A stretch of 64,000 bases of DNA, from NCBI GenBank assembly GCA_017554325.1, contig JAFZIP010000020.1, positions 1 through 64,000 on the forward strand, in the 5' to 3' direction. Below the pieces are notes generated by a model. It searched no databases and was not told where the DNA came from. It saw nothing but the letters and a program-made list of their open reading frames with translations. Source of the DNA: Bacteroidales bacterium. Lineage in GTDB: Bacteria > Bacteroidota > Bacteroidia > Bacteroidales > WCHB1-69. How positions within the stretch are numbered: position 1 is the stretch's first letter; each line of letters opens with the position of its first letter. Of this stretch, positions 16,566 to 25,770 are shown piece after piece. The position numbers were made by a program, and so were the translations under genes.

Positions 16566-19019
16566 ATGAGACGGCTCCTTCCCCTTTTTCTGCTGCTTGC
16601 CTTGGCAAACATGCTTTCAGCCCAAAACCAATACACTATTACGGGCACATTAGTGGATTCTCTGAACAAAGAGAAAGTGATGTTTGCCACCATCGGCTTG
16701 TTAACCCCGGACTCCACCGCACAGATGGTGGGCAGGTCTCTGTCGGACGCACAAGGCAAGTTCCAGATTTCCAATGTTCCTGCCGGAGAGTATCGTTTCG
16801 TGGCATCCTTGGTGGGCTATGAGATGCTCAACATACCCTTTACGGTGGGTGGAGAGAGCCGCACCATCGATATGGGAGATATTCCCATGCACAAGACGAG
16901 CACCGATTTGGAGGAAGTGAAGATTATCGGAGAAAAGCCTGTGTATATGGTGGATGGCGAAAAGACGCTCTACAATGTGGCCGAGGACCCCACCATCCAG
17001 TCGGGCACGGCGGCGGACGCTTTGCAGAATGCACCCGGCGTGGAAGTGGATGTGGAGGGCAACGTGACGCTGCGCGGCGTTTCCTCCGTAGAGATCTGGA
17101 TCAACAACAAGCCCTCCAACATGAACGCAGAGGCCCTGAAGAGCTTCATCCAGCAGATGCCGGCGGGCAGTATCGAGAAAATCGAGGTCATCACCAATCC
17201 CTCCGCGCGCTATAGTGCGCAAGGCTCCGGCGGTATCATCAACATCGTGACCACCTCCAAAATCAAGAAGAACAGCTTCCTCAGCTTTGGTGTAAACGGC
17301 TCCTCCACACCCGATGTCACCCCTTTCATCTCATACGTCTATGCCAACGAGAAATTCTCTATCAGCACCTACCTCAACTACTCCTACCGCGTCTCGATAA
17401 ACAACAATGAGGCTTTTAAAACAATGCTGACCGATGATGGCGACACCTCTTCCATTATTCATACCAGAGACAACTATCGGAACGTGCAGCATCAAGGCGG
17501 TTTGTTCATCAACGGCTCTTACACGCCGGATACGATGAACAGCATCTATTTTTGGGCAGGAGGATATCCCGGAATCGGAAGTTCCAAATCTGTGGATACA
17601 ACCTACTATCAAGAGTACATCTTTAATCCAAGTGACCGTTCCTACATTGAACAGCAATTAACCAGCGGCATCGGCGGTGGTGGGTACGGAGGTGCATGGT
17701 ATGAGCATAAATTCAACAGCATGGGACACAAGATCAGTGCGAATTTGAGTTTTTGGATGTATCGGAGCAAAAATTCGGGCACCTTAACGCGCGACTATAT
17801 CTTTTTGAATCCCTTGGACAAAAAGGAGGAGCAAGCATACCGCTGGGGTGCGATGAATCTGTCGGCATCTTTGGATTACACTATTCCGTATCATAAGAAC
17901 GGGGAAATTGAATTAGGCATGTCGGGTGATTATAGTCCGAATTTAAATTATACCAGAAGAGATACATTGGTATTTTCCACGGGTGAATATAGGCTGGATG
18001 AAATTCGTTTCAAGGATGTGCGGACGCGCGATGGCAGCTTTGATGCCTACGCCACTATCCAGCACCGTTTTGGCAACTTCACCGTCAAGGGCGGCCTGCG
18101 CACGGAATACGAGCAATACAACCTGTTAATTCTCAACGATCCTGAACATGATGTACACAAAGGATACTGGGGGCTTTATCCCTCCATCCACTTGAGTTAC
18201 CGCACCAAAAACATGCACAACTTCAAGCTCAGCTACACGCGCCGGGTGAACAACCCCGAAGGTGATGATCTGTGTACCCGTATCGATTATGGTGAAGACT
18301 CCTACGGCATCGGAAATCCAGACTTGAAGCAGTCATTCACCAATTCCATCGAGGCCGGCTGGACCAAGTACATCAACAAGTTCGGCAACATCGGCCTCAA
18401 CGCCTGGTTCAAGAATAGCAAAGACGAATTCAGCTATTTGTCAGATGTGGCTTATAGTCCTTTCTTCGGGCGCATCGTTTCGTTCTCCATGCCGGTCAAT
18501 GCTGGCAAATCGCTCAATACCGGCGCGGAGCTCAACGTAATGTACCAGCTCAAGGCTTTCATGACCATCCGCTTCTATGCGAACATGTACTACATGAAAT
18601 CCTCGTTCCAATTCCGCAATGAAGAAACTCCTTATACGGTAGATAATTTAGGTTACAGTTTCCGTCTGAATTTCTGGGCCAAGTTGTGGAAAGTGCTGGA
18701 GGTAAACGCCTCTGCCAACTATCGTTCCAAGAGTGTAGATATGTTCACGATCACGCGCCCGCGCTACAGCATCGATGCCGGCCTGCGTGCCGAGTTCTGG
18801 AAGCGCCGCATCTCCGTCCATCTGGATGTCACGGACATCTTCAATTGGAACAAGACGAGCACCGACATCAACAATCCCTATTACACGGTCAACAGCACCA
18901 GCTGGTACAGCTGGATGGGCCGCAGCATCCGCGTGGGCATCACCTTCAAGTTCGGCAAGATGGAGTTGGAGGGCGCGCAGGCACAAGCGCAAGGCGGTGC
19001 AGGTGGACAGGGGATGTAG
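16566..19019 (+). CDS. TonB-dependent receptor (outer membrane beta-barrel)
   Basis: 817 residues. Signal peptide MRRLLPLFLLLALANMLSAQ. Residues about 23-105 are a carboxypeptidase-regulatory-like domain (ITGTLVDSLNKEKV...ATIGLL). About 125-230 form a TonB plug (TAADALQNAPGVEVDVEGNV, IEKIEVITNPSARYSAQGSGGIINIV), and the rest is an outer-membrane barrel of the OMP_b-brl_3 kind, with a Gly/Gln-rich tail. This is the type that is not paired with SusD. The substrate is unknown. No partner gene adjoins it. A weak CACCTTTG -7-like sequence lies about 55 bases upstream. The stop codon abuts dispersed repeat copy B. Confidence 0.88.
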   Translation: MRRLLPLFLLLALANMLSAQNQYTITGTLVDSLNKEKVMFATIGLLTPDSTAQMVGRSLSDAQGKFQISNVPAGEYRFVASLVGYEMLNIPFTVGGESRTIDMGDIPMHKTSTDLEEVKIIGEKPVYMVDGEKTLYNVAEDPTIQSGTAADALQNAPGVEVDVEGNVTLRGVSSVEIWINNKPSNMNAEALKSFIQQMPAGSIEKIEVITNPSARYSAQGSGGIINIVTTSKIKKNSFLSFGVNGSSTPDVTPFISYVYANEKFSISTYLNYSYRVSINNNEAFKTMLTDDGDTSSIIHTRDNYRNVQHQGGLFINGSYTPDTMNSIYFWAGGYPGIGSSKSVDTTYYQEYIFNPSDRSYIEQQLTSGIGGGGYGGAWYEHKFNSMGHKISANLSFWMYRSKNSGTLTRDYIFLNPLDKKEEQAYRWGAMNLSASLDYTIPYHKNGEIELGMSGDYSPNLNYTRRDTLVFSTGEYRLDEIRFKDVRTRDGSFDAYATIQHRFGNFTVKGGLRTEYEQYNLLILNDPEHDVHKGYWGLYPSIHLSYRTKNMHNFKLSYTRRVNNPEGDDLCTRIDYGEDSYGIGNPDLKQSFTNSIEAGWTKYINKFGNIGLNAWFKNSKDEFSYLSDVAYSPFFGRIVSFSMPVNAGKSLNTGAELNVMYQLKAFMTIRFYANMYYMKSSFQFRNEETPYTVDNLGYSFRLNFWAKLWKVLEVNASANYRSKSVDMFTITRPRYSIDAGLRAEFWKRRISVHLDVTDIFNWNKTSTDINNPYYTVNSTSWYSWMGRSIRVGITFKFGKMELEGAQAQAQGGAGGQGM

Positions 19020-19057
19020 ATTCCGTCAAACGCTGTCGCGTTTCCCGGAATGGTGAA
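19019..19057 (+). repeat. Dispersed repeat, copy B
   Basis: GATTCCG, a core AACGC-TGTC-GCGTT hairpin and CGGAATGGTGAA, nearly identical to the reverse complement of 224-266. It starts at the last base of the TonB-receptor stop codon and lacks the GGTTAACG left end. Confidence 0.75.
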
Positions 19058-19120
19058 GCGGAATCTTCCTTTGTCAATATTTTTCATCGTACAATGATGC
19101 TGCTCCAACAGATTTTTTCG

Positions 19121-19128
19121 TATCTTTG
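19121..19128 (+). promoter_or_regulatory. -7 box TATCTTTG for ppdK
   Basis: Exact consensus 46 bases upstream of the ATG at 19175. Confidence 0.75.
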
Positions 19129-19174
19129 CGCCTCCAAAAAAACGAATCTGTTTTATTAACTTAAAATCTTGAAT

Positions 19175-21892
19175 ATGAGCAACGTTAAGTACGTTTATAC
19201 CTTTGGTGGAAAGACAGCTGAAGGTAAAGCTGACATGAAAAACCTGCTGGGTGGCAAGGGTGCCAACCTCGCTGAAATGTGTCTTTTGGGCCTCCCTGTG
19301 CCCGCTGGTCTGACCATCACCACGGAATGCTGCACCGCCTACTACGCCAACAACTGCGAACTTCCCGCAGGCTTGATGGATGAAGTGTGGGCTGGCATGA
19401 AGAATGTGGAAAGCATCATGGGCCTCAAATACGACGATGCCGAAAATCCTCTGCTCGTCTCCTGCCGCTCTGGCGCACGCAGCTCCATGCCCGGCATGAT
19501 GGACACCGTACTTAACATCGGTCTCAGCTCCAAGACGCTCCCCGGCCTCATCAAGAAAACCAACAACCCCCGCTTCGTCTATGACTCCTACCGTCGTCTC
19601 ATCATGATGTACGCCGACGTGGTGATGGAAAAAGCCGAGGGCATCGAGCCCGCCGACGGCAAGGGCATCCGCAAGATTTTGGATGACATGCTCGATGAGT
19701 TCAAGTCCATGAAGGGCTACAAGAGCGACACGGAAATCACCGCTGAGGAACTTCTGAAACTCGCCGACGCTTTCAAGGCAAAAATCAAAGAGGTGCTCGG
19801 CACTGAATTCCCTGATGATGCCAAGGCCCAACTCGAAGGCGGTATCAAAGCCGTGTTCAAGAGCTGGAACGGCAAGAAGGCCATCTCCTACCGTCGCATC
19901 GAAGGTATTCCCGATGACTGGGGTACCGCTGTGAACGTGCAAGCCATGGTGTTCGGCAACATGGGCGACAACTCCGCCACCGGCGTGGCTTTCACCCGTA
20001 ACCCTGCCACCGGCGACAACCAGTTCTACGGCGAATGGCTGATCAACGCACAAGGCGAGGATGTGGTGGCCGGTATCCGTACCCCCAACCCGCTGAACGA
20101 CGAGACCAAGAATGAGCAGAACAAGATGATGCACTCCATGCAGGAGCTGATGCCCGAGACTTACAAAGAGCTTTGCGACATCCGCGAAATCTTGGAGAAG
20201 AACTATCACGACATGCTGGATGTGGAGTTCACCATCCAAGAAGGCAAGCTTTACATGCTGCAATGCCGCGTGGGCAAACGTACCGGTGTGGCCGCTTTGA
20301 CCATGGCACTGGATATGCTGCATGAAGGCCTTATCGATGAGAAGGAAGTGGTGATGCGTCTCACGCCCGCTCAACTCGACGAGTTGTTGCACCCGATTCT
20401 GGATGCCGCTGACGAAAAGAAACACGAAGTTATCGCCAAAGGTCTGCCCGCAGGCCCTGGCGGTGCCGTAGGTGTTATCGCATTGGATAGCGAGACTTCC
20501 AAAGCATATACCGAGAAGAAAATCAAGAACATCCTCGTCCGCGAGGAAACGAACCCCGAGGATGTGGAGGGTATGCGTTCCGCAACGGGTATTTTGACCG
20601 CTCGTGGTGGTATGACCTCCCACGCCGCTCTCGTGGCCCGTGGTTGGGGCAAGTGCTGCATCGTGGGCTGCGACGCCGTGAAAATCGACATGGCCAGCCG
20701 CACCGTCACCATCGCCGGCAAAAACTTCAAAGAAGGTGACCTGCTGAGCTTGAACGGCTCCAAAGGCTGGGTCTATGCTGAAGAGGTCAAGATGATCGAT
20801 GCTACCGAAAATCCGCTCTTCCAAGAGTTCATGAAGCTGGTGGACAAATACCGCACCATGGGTGTGCGCACCAACGCCGACAACCCGGATGATGCCCAGA
20901 ACGCCATCAACTTCGGCGCTGAAGGTATCGGTCTGTTCCGTATCGAGCACATGTTCTACGGCAAGAACAGCGAGAAACCGCTGGAGAAGCTGCGCAACAT
21001 GATTCTTTCCGACACCTTGGAGGAGCGCGTTTCCGCCCTCAAGGAACTGGAACCCTACATCAAGGAAGCTGCCAAGGGCACATTGAAGGTAATGAACGGC
21101 AAACCGCTCACATTCCGCTTGATGGACCCGCCGTTGCATGAGTTCGTTCCCCAAACGGAAGACAAACAGCGCGAAAAAGCCAAAGAGCGCGGCATCAGCT
21201 TCGAGGAGATCAAGAAGCGTATCGATGCTCTTCACGAGGTGAACCCGATGATGGGTTTGCGTGGTGTGCGTCTCGGCATCATCTATTCCGAGATTACCGA
21301 AACCCAGTTCCGCGCCCTGTTTGAGGCTACGGCTGAGTTAATGAAAGAGGGCTTCGACCCGCATTTGGAAATCATGGTTCCGCTCACCATCAACGTGAAG
21401 GAGCTGGAGCACCAGAAAGCCATCGCCGACCGCGTGCTGGCAGAAGTGGAAGCCAAGTTCGGCGTCAAGATCGAGTATCTGTTCGGTACGATGATCGAGA
21501 TTCCGCGCGCTACTTTGGTGGCCGACAAGATTGCCTCCGTAGCCCAGTTCTTCTCCTTCGGCACCAACGACCTCACCCAGATGACCTTCGGCTTCTCCCG
21601 CGACGATGTGAACGCTATCGTTCACGAGTATGTGGACCAGAAGATTATCCCCGCCGATCCGTTCAACACATTGGATCAGGAAGGTGTGGGTCAACTGGTG
21701 AAACTCGGTGTGGAGCGTGGTCGCAGCACTCGCGCCAACTTGAAGTGCGGTGTTTGCGGTGAGCACGGTGGTGATCCTGCTTCTGTAGAGTTCTTCTACA
21801 AGGCTGGCATGACCTACGTGTCCTGTTCTCCGTTCCGCGTGCCGGTGGCTCGTTTGGCAGCCGCCCAGGCCGCTATCGCGAATGAGAGATAG
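19175..21892 (+). CDS. ppdK: Pyruvate, phosphate dikinase
   Basis: 905 residues from the ATG at 19175; a TTG two codons earlier is less likely. It interconverts pyruvate, ATP and Pi with PEP, AMP and PPi; in fermenting Bacteroidales it serves PEP-pyruvate exchange. The N-terminal ATP-grasp has GGKGANLAEM and a SCRSGARSSMPGMMDT motif. The swivelling phosphohistidine is in RGGMTSHAALVARGWGKCCIVG (His about residue 483). The C-terminal PEP-utilising TIM barrel ends with the catalytic Cys in CGVCGEHGGDP. Own promoter and a strong terminator. The last ten bases of coding sequence (AATGAGAGAT) are duplicated just after the stop. Confidence 0.98.
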   Translation: MSNVKYVYTFGGKTAEGKADMKNLLGGKGANLAEMCLLGLPVPAGLTITTECCTAYYANNCELPAGLMDEVWAGMKNVESIMGLKYDDAENPLLVSCRSGARSSMPGMMDTVLNIGLSSKTLPGLIKKTNNPRFVYDSYRRLIMMYADVVMEKAEGIEPADGKGIRKILDDMLDEFKSMKGYKSDTEITAEELLKLADAFKAKIKEVLGTEFPDDAKAQLEGGIKAVFKSWNGKKAISYRRIEGIPDDWGTAVNVQAMVFGNMGDNSATGVAFTRNPATGDNQFYGEWLINAQGEDVVAGIRTPNPLNDETKNEQNKMMHSMQELMPETYKELCDIREILEKNYHDMLDVEFTIQEGKLYMLQCRVGKRTGVAALTMALDMLHEGLIDEKEVVMRLTPAQLDELLHPILDAADEKKHEVIAKGLPAGPGGAVGVIALDSETSKAYTEKKIKNILVREETNPEDVEGMRSATGILTARGGMTSHAALVARGWGKCCIVGCDAVKIDMASRTVTIAGKNFKEGDLLSLNGSKGWVYAEEVKMIDATENPLFQEFMKLVDKYRTMGVRTNADNPDDAQNAINFGAEGIGLFRIEHMFYGKNSEKPLEKLRNMILSDTLEERVSALKELEPYIKEAAKGTLKVMNGKPLTFRLMDPPLHEFVPQTEDKQREKAKERGISFEEIKKRIDALHEVNPMMGLRGVRLGIIYSEITETQFRALFEATAELMKEGFDPHLEIMVPLTINVKELEHQKAIADRVLAEVEAKFGVKIEYLFGTMIEIPRATLVADKIASVAQFFSFGTNDLTQMTFGFSRDDVNAIVHEYVDQKIIPADPFNTLDQEGVGQLVKLGVERGRSTRANLKCGVCGEHGGDPASVEFFYKAGMTYVSCSPFRVPVARLAAAQAAIANER

Positions 21893-21912
21893 TCAATGAG
21901 AGATTATCGATA

Positions 21913-21947
21913 AAAAACGAGACGCGGCATGCCGCGTCTCGTTTTTT
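21913..21947 (+). terminator. Rho-independent terminator after ppdK
   Basis: AAAAAACGAGACGCGGC pairs with GCCGCGTCTCGTTTTTT around an AT centre; a long stem with T7. Confidence 0.93.
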
Positions 21948-21968
21948 TGTTAAATAAATACATTGAAT

Positions 21969-22017
21969 GTATCCCGAAGGGATACCATTTTATTAACCCC
22001 GCACGTCAGTGTGGGGT
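21969..22017. repeat. Two intergenic hairpins, one with GTCA loop
   Basis: GTATCCC-GAA-GGGATAC (21969-21985) and ACCCCGCAC-GTCA-GTGTGGGGT (21996-22017) lie between the ppdK terminator and the convergent gene. The second shares the GTCA loop with two hairpins at 45130-45177. Confidence 0.75.
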
Positions 22018-22018
22018 A

Positions 22019-23374
22019 TTAACGATCTGCCAATAACTCCGCATCCACCCCGAACAATCGGGCGATGTTGAACGCCTCCATGGGCACCTCGTCCGCGTCG
22101 GTCTCCACCAAGGAGTAGTCCATGTAGTCGTGGATGTTGCCGACGGTGATAGCCTGGTTCTCTTTGAGCTGCAGGCCCTTCACGCGCAGGCGTCGGCAAG
22201 TGGTGCTGATGCCGCTGTAGTGAGTGGTCACCAGGGTGGTGATATTCAGTTTCTCGGCCAAGCGGAGATAGTTGCCCACCAGGATCTTGCCCTCTTCGGG
22301 GTTCGTGGTTCTGGCAAGCTCGTCCACCAGGGCCAGCACTTTGTGCCCTTGACGACCTGCTTTGATGATACGGTCGATGGTGAGAATCTCCACGGCAAAC
22401 GAGGAGAGTCCGCTGGTCGCCGACTGCTGGTCGCCGATACTGCTGATGACCTCGTCCACGATGGCGAGGGTGGCCTGTGCGGCGGGGATGAAGAATCCGA
22501 ACTGGAACAGGTACTGCGCCAGTGATACGGTCTTAAGCAGCACAGACTTGCCGGCCATGTTGGCGCCGGTGATAAGTACAGACTCGTTGCCGAAGCGTAT
22601 GTCAATGGGTTGGAAGGCCTTGCCTCTTTCTTTCAGCGCACTATCAACCTCAGGGTTCATCATCTGGGTCAGCGCACTGTGTTGCCCGATGGCAGGTCGG
22701 CAGGCTTTCCACTCAAGTGCAAGCCGTGCCTTCGCCAGCACGAGATCGAAATGGGCCAACATGTCCAGATTGTCGGCAATGCTCTTGCCATACGGCATGA
22801 GTTGCTGCGACAGTTGCGTGCGTATGCGGTCCTCCACCTTCTGAGCCTGGAAGCGGTACTCTTCCGCCTCGGCTACGCTTTTGGCATTCTCAATGCGTTC
22901 GCGCCACATGGCCAATTCGTGGTCATAGGCCGAGTATATGTAAAAGTGCGGTATGTTGGTATGCTCAGGATCAAGCATCGCCACCACTGCATCCATGTTG
23001 GCCAATGGGAAACTCTCGCACTCAATGGTTTTGAGGTCATCGGCAATCTTGCGCGTGAGGATGGCGGTCTTCTTAATCTCAAAAAGCTGGATATCGTCCA
23101 GCACACGGTCATCCGCCAACGTTGCCAGTGTGGGACGGATGTCGTTGATCTGGTGCAGATGATTGCGGATATGCGTGATTTTAGTACGATAGGCCTCGTT
23201 TTGGAGAATCGCAACCATCGTATCAACCAAGTCAAACTCTCTTTCCAAAACTTCCGCATCGGTGCAAAATGGCAGGTTCAACAGATAATGCCTCCCCAGA
23301 TTGGAGGTAAGTTGAAGATGCTCGTACACATAGTGCAACGCCGGATTCTGTTCAAAAGAGTTCTTAAAAAGCAT
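22019..23374 (-). CDS. MutS-family ATPase without mismatch-binding domain, KamC-like
   Basis: 451 residues. Only the MutS clamp/lever helices (about 1-250) and the ATPase domain are present: Walker A ITGANMAGKS, then SATSGLSSFAVE, a Walker B region LALVDELARTTNPEEG, and TTHYSGI. There is no mismatch-recognition domain, no Smr nuclease domain and no full MutS1 length (about 850). The variant DELARTTNPEEG (MutS: DEIGRGTST) and the LRVKGL segment recall KamC, the ATPase proposed to reactivate B12-dependent lysine 5,6-aminomutase. No kamB or aminomutase genes lie nearby, so this assignment is tentative. The stop codon touches a repeated hairpin. Confidence 0.75.
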   Translation of the reverse strand: MLFKNSFEQNPALHYVYEHLQLTSNLGRHYLLNLPFCTDAEVLEREFDLVDTMVAILQNEAYRTKITHIRNHLHQINDIRPTLATLADDRVLDDIQLFEIKKTAILTRKIADDLKTIECESFPLANMDAVVAMLDPEHTNIPHFYIYSAYDHELAMWRERIENAKSVAEAEEYRFQAQKVEDRIRTQLSQQLMPYGKSIADNLDMLAHFDLVLAKARLALEWKACRPAIGQHSALTQMMNPEVDSALKERGKAFQPIDIRFGNESVLITGANMAGKSVLLKTVSLAQYLFQFGFFIPAAQATLAIVDEVISSIGDQQSATSGLSSFAVEILTIDRIIKAGRQGHKVLALVDELARTTNPEEGKILVGNYLRLAEKLNITTLVTTHYSGISTTCRRLRVKGLQLKENQAITVGNIHDYMDYSLVETDADEVPMEAFNIARLFGVDAELLADR

Positions 23375-23412
23375 ATTTAATTCTTACAATAATTCTATTC
23401 TATACTCAAATT

Positions 23413-23528
23413 TTCATCTCCTCATCTCCTCATCTCCTGATCTTCTTCATCTTCTCATCTCCTAATCTTCTTCTCTCCTCATCTCCTCATCTCTAATCTC
23501 CTCATCCCTAATCTCTAATCTAAAAGCC
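23413..23528 (-). repeat. 7/8-base repeat tract after ABC permease
   Basis: On the sense strand of the permease, nine bases after its stop, the sequence runs as GATTAGA/GATTAGG units and then as ATGAGGAG/ATGAGAAG 8-base units to about 23413. Confidence 0.8.
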
Positions 23529-24842
23529 TCACGCTTTCCTCAGCCATTTGAAAATCTCTTTCCAACTTATCTTCTTGCCATACATCAGGATGCCCATCCG
23601 ATAGACTTTGGCGGCAAACCACACGCAGAGCACCAAAAAGAGCAAGGCCAGTCCCATGGAGGTAAGCAATTGCCAAAGTGGCACTCCCGAAGGCAGGCGC
23701 ACCATCATGGAGATGGGCGAAGTGAGCGGGATCATGGAAAACCAGAACGCCAACTGCCCGTTTGGGTTGGTGGAAATGGAGGGAATCAGGATGATGGAGA
23801 GCATGAGCGGAATAGTAACCGGCATGGTGTATTGCTGCGAATCGCTTTCATTGTCCACCACCGAGCCGGTAGCCGCGTACAATGTGGCGTAAATCAGATA
23901 CCCGACAATGAAGAAGAAGAAGAAACAGAGGATGATCTCGGTAAATGAAATCGGGAAGTAATCGTTGATTGTCTGGAAAATATTGACGTTATCCTGAATT
24001 CCGGCCTGTGCTCCGGCGGCCAGTTCAGTGGCCGTTTCCGACTGGAAGAGGTTCGGAGCAACCAGCTGGACGCCACCCAATATGGCGAAGGTCAGCAAAA
24101 TCCAGATGGCGAACTGCGTGAGTCCCACCAGGGCAATGCCCACAATCTTGCCGATAAGCAGTTGCATGGGTTTCACGGAGGAAATGAGCACTTCCACAAT
24201 GCGATTGGTTTTCTCTTCCAACACGCCGCGCAATACTTGACTGGCGAAAATGATGATGATGAAATAGATGAAGAACCCGCAAATCATACCGATGACCTCA
24301 TTCATCTCGGCAATATTCTCTCGCTCCACCCCTTTGTCATCAACCTGCACCGTGGTAACCTCCGCTTTTGTGAGTTCCTGTAATTTCTCAAACCGCGCCG
24401 GTTCTATGTGCAAGGAATCTTGCAGGATGCGGTCGAAGAAGATTTCATTCATCTGGCTCTCCAATTTCCCTTGCAATCCAGAAGGCAGATTGTCGCGATA
24501 ATAGAGATTGCTCTTGAGCCCTTGGCTGTTGTTGAGGATATGGAATACACAATCGTACTTTTCGCTGTCGAACGCCTCCTGCTTGAGCTGGTTGATGTCG
24601 CCAGACTGGTAGCTGAAGGTGAGTTTTTCGCTGCCTTCAAAGGCATTGATGAAGATATCCGTATCATCTACCACCAATACATTCGCACTCTGGTTTTTCT
24701 CGTTGTACAAGACCAGCAACACGGGCAGCACAATGAGGGATGCGATCAGTATCGGCAGCAAGAGGGTCAGGATGATGAAGGACTTTTTCTTGACGCGCGT
24801 GGTGTATTCGCGACCGATTATCAGGGAAATATTGCTACTCAT
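23529..24842 (-). CDS. ABC-2 type exporter permease (NatB-like)
   Basis: 437 residues. One N-terminal membrane helix (about 20-45), a large extracytoplasmic domain (about 50-185), then five to six helices (about 185-420): the topology of NatB/ABC-2 permeases of Na+ or drug export systems. It overlaps the ATPase gene by 8 bases, so the two form one transporter. Substrate unknown; NatAB exports Na+ in Bacillus, but the group is broad. Confidence 0.88.
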   Translation of the reverse strand: MSSNISLIIGREYTTRVKKKSFIILTLLLPILIASLIVLPVLLVLYNEKNQSANVLVVDDTDIFINAFEGSEKLTFSYQSGDINQLKQEAFDSEKYDCVFHILNNSQGLKSNLYYRDNLPSGLQGKLESQMNEIFFDRILQDSLHIEPARFEKLQELTKAEVTTVQVDDKGVERENIAEMNEVIGMICGFFIYFIIIIFASQVLRGVLEEKTNRIVEVLISSVKPMQLLIGKIVGIALVGLTQFAIWILLTFAILGGVQLVAPNLFQSETATELAAGAQAGIQDNVNIFQTINDYFPISFTEIILCFFFFFIVGYLIYATLYAATGSVVDNESDSQQYTMPVTIPLMLSIILIPSISTNPNGQLAFWFSMIPLTSPISMMVRLPSGVPLWQLLTSMGLALLFLVLCVWFAAKVYRMGILMYGKKISWKEIFKWLRKA

Positions 24843-25770
24843 GGCTGTTCTGTCGGTTAAAAGTTTGTACTTGTTCTATGAAAATCTCGTTCATAGTGGG
24901 CAGCACTTCCTTAAAGGAAATTATGCTGCCGTTTTCCATGAAGAGTTCTAACAGCCCATTCACCTGCTTGGCGTCGGTGATGCGCACAGAATAACCCACA
25001 CTGTTGGGATTGACCTGCTTTTCAATCAACTCGTAACGGCCCTGCAACAGGGGTTCCATATCGCAGCTGTCTGAAGCCATCTCTATGGCGTAGATATTCT
25101 TTTTGAAACGGTTTTTCACATCATGGATATTGCCTTCCAATATCTTCTGCGCACGGTTGATGAGCGCAATTTCATCGCAGATTTCCTCCACCGAAGCCAT
25201 GTTATGTGTCGAAAGAATGATGGTGGCCCCCTCTTTCTTCAACTGCAGGATTTCTTCTTTCAGCATATTGGAATTGATGGGATCAAAGCCGCTGAATGGT
25301 TCGTCCAGAATGATGAAGGAGGGTTTGTGCAGGATGGTGGTGATGAACTGCAATTTCTGCTGCATGCCCTTCGACAACTCTTCCACGGGACGGTTCCACC
25401 AATCCAGAATGCCGTACTGCTCAAACTTGACGCGCAGCCGCTGGTTGGCGGTACTGCGGTCCATGCCTTTGAGACGGGCCAGGTACATGGCCTGTTCGCC
25501 GGCTTTCATCTTCTTGTACAAGCCGCGTTCCTCCGGCAGGTAGCCGATCTGTCGCACATCATCAGCCTCCAGGGGATGTCCTTTGAAATAGATGGACCCC
25601 GAGTCGGGAAAAGTGATCTGGTTGAGAATGCGGATAAGGGTCGTCTTGCCGGCACCATTGGGGCCCAACAAACCGAAAATGACACCCTCCGGCACGGACA
25701 ATGACACGTGGTCCAACGCCAGATGGTTGCTGAAGGCTTTGGTAACCTGATCTACTTCTATGATGTTCAT
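24835..25770 (-). CDS. ABC transporter ATP-binding protein (NatA-like)
   Basis: 311 residues. Walker A LGPNGAGKTT, signature LSKGMQQKLQF, Walker B FIILDEPFSGFDP and the His switch STHNMAS are intact. About 90 C-terminal residues form the DUF4162-like extension found in NatA/exporter ATPases. It provides ATP hydrolysis for the permease immediately downstream (8-base overlap). Its ATG overlaps the DUF4290 stop by 4 bases, implying translational coupling in one operon of three. Confidence 0.93.
   Translation of the reverse strand: MNIIEVDQVTKAFSNHLALDHVSLSVPEGVIFGLLGPNGAGKTTLIRILNQITFPDSGSIYFKGHPLEADDVRQIGYLPEERGLYKKMKAGEQAMYLARLKGMDRSTANQRLRVKFEQYGILDWWNRPVEELSKGMQQKLQFITTILHKPSFIILDEPFSGFDPINSNMLKEEILQLKKEGATIILSTHNMASVEEICDEIALINRAQKILEGNIHDVKNRFKKNIYAIEMASDSCDMEPLLQGRYELIEKQVNPNSVGYSVRITDAKQVNGLLELFMENGSIISFKEVLPTMNEIFIEQVQTFNRQNSHE

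Noticed and set aside
18881..21235. Minus-strand open frame of 784 codons inside ppdK
   Set aside because: Antisense frame of a complete, highly conserved PPDK; codon usage of the sense gene keeps the reverse frame open.
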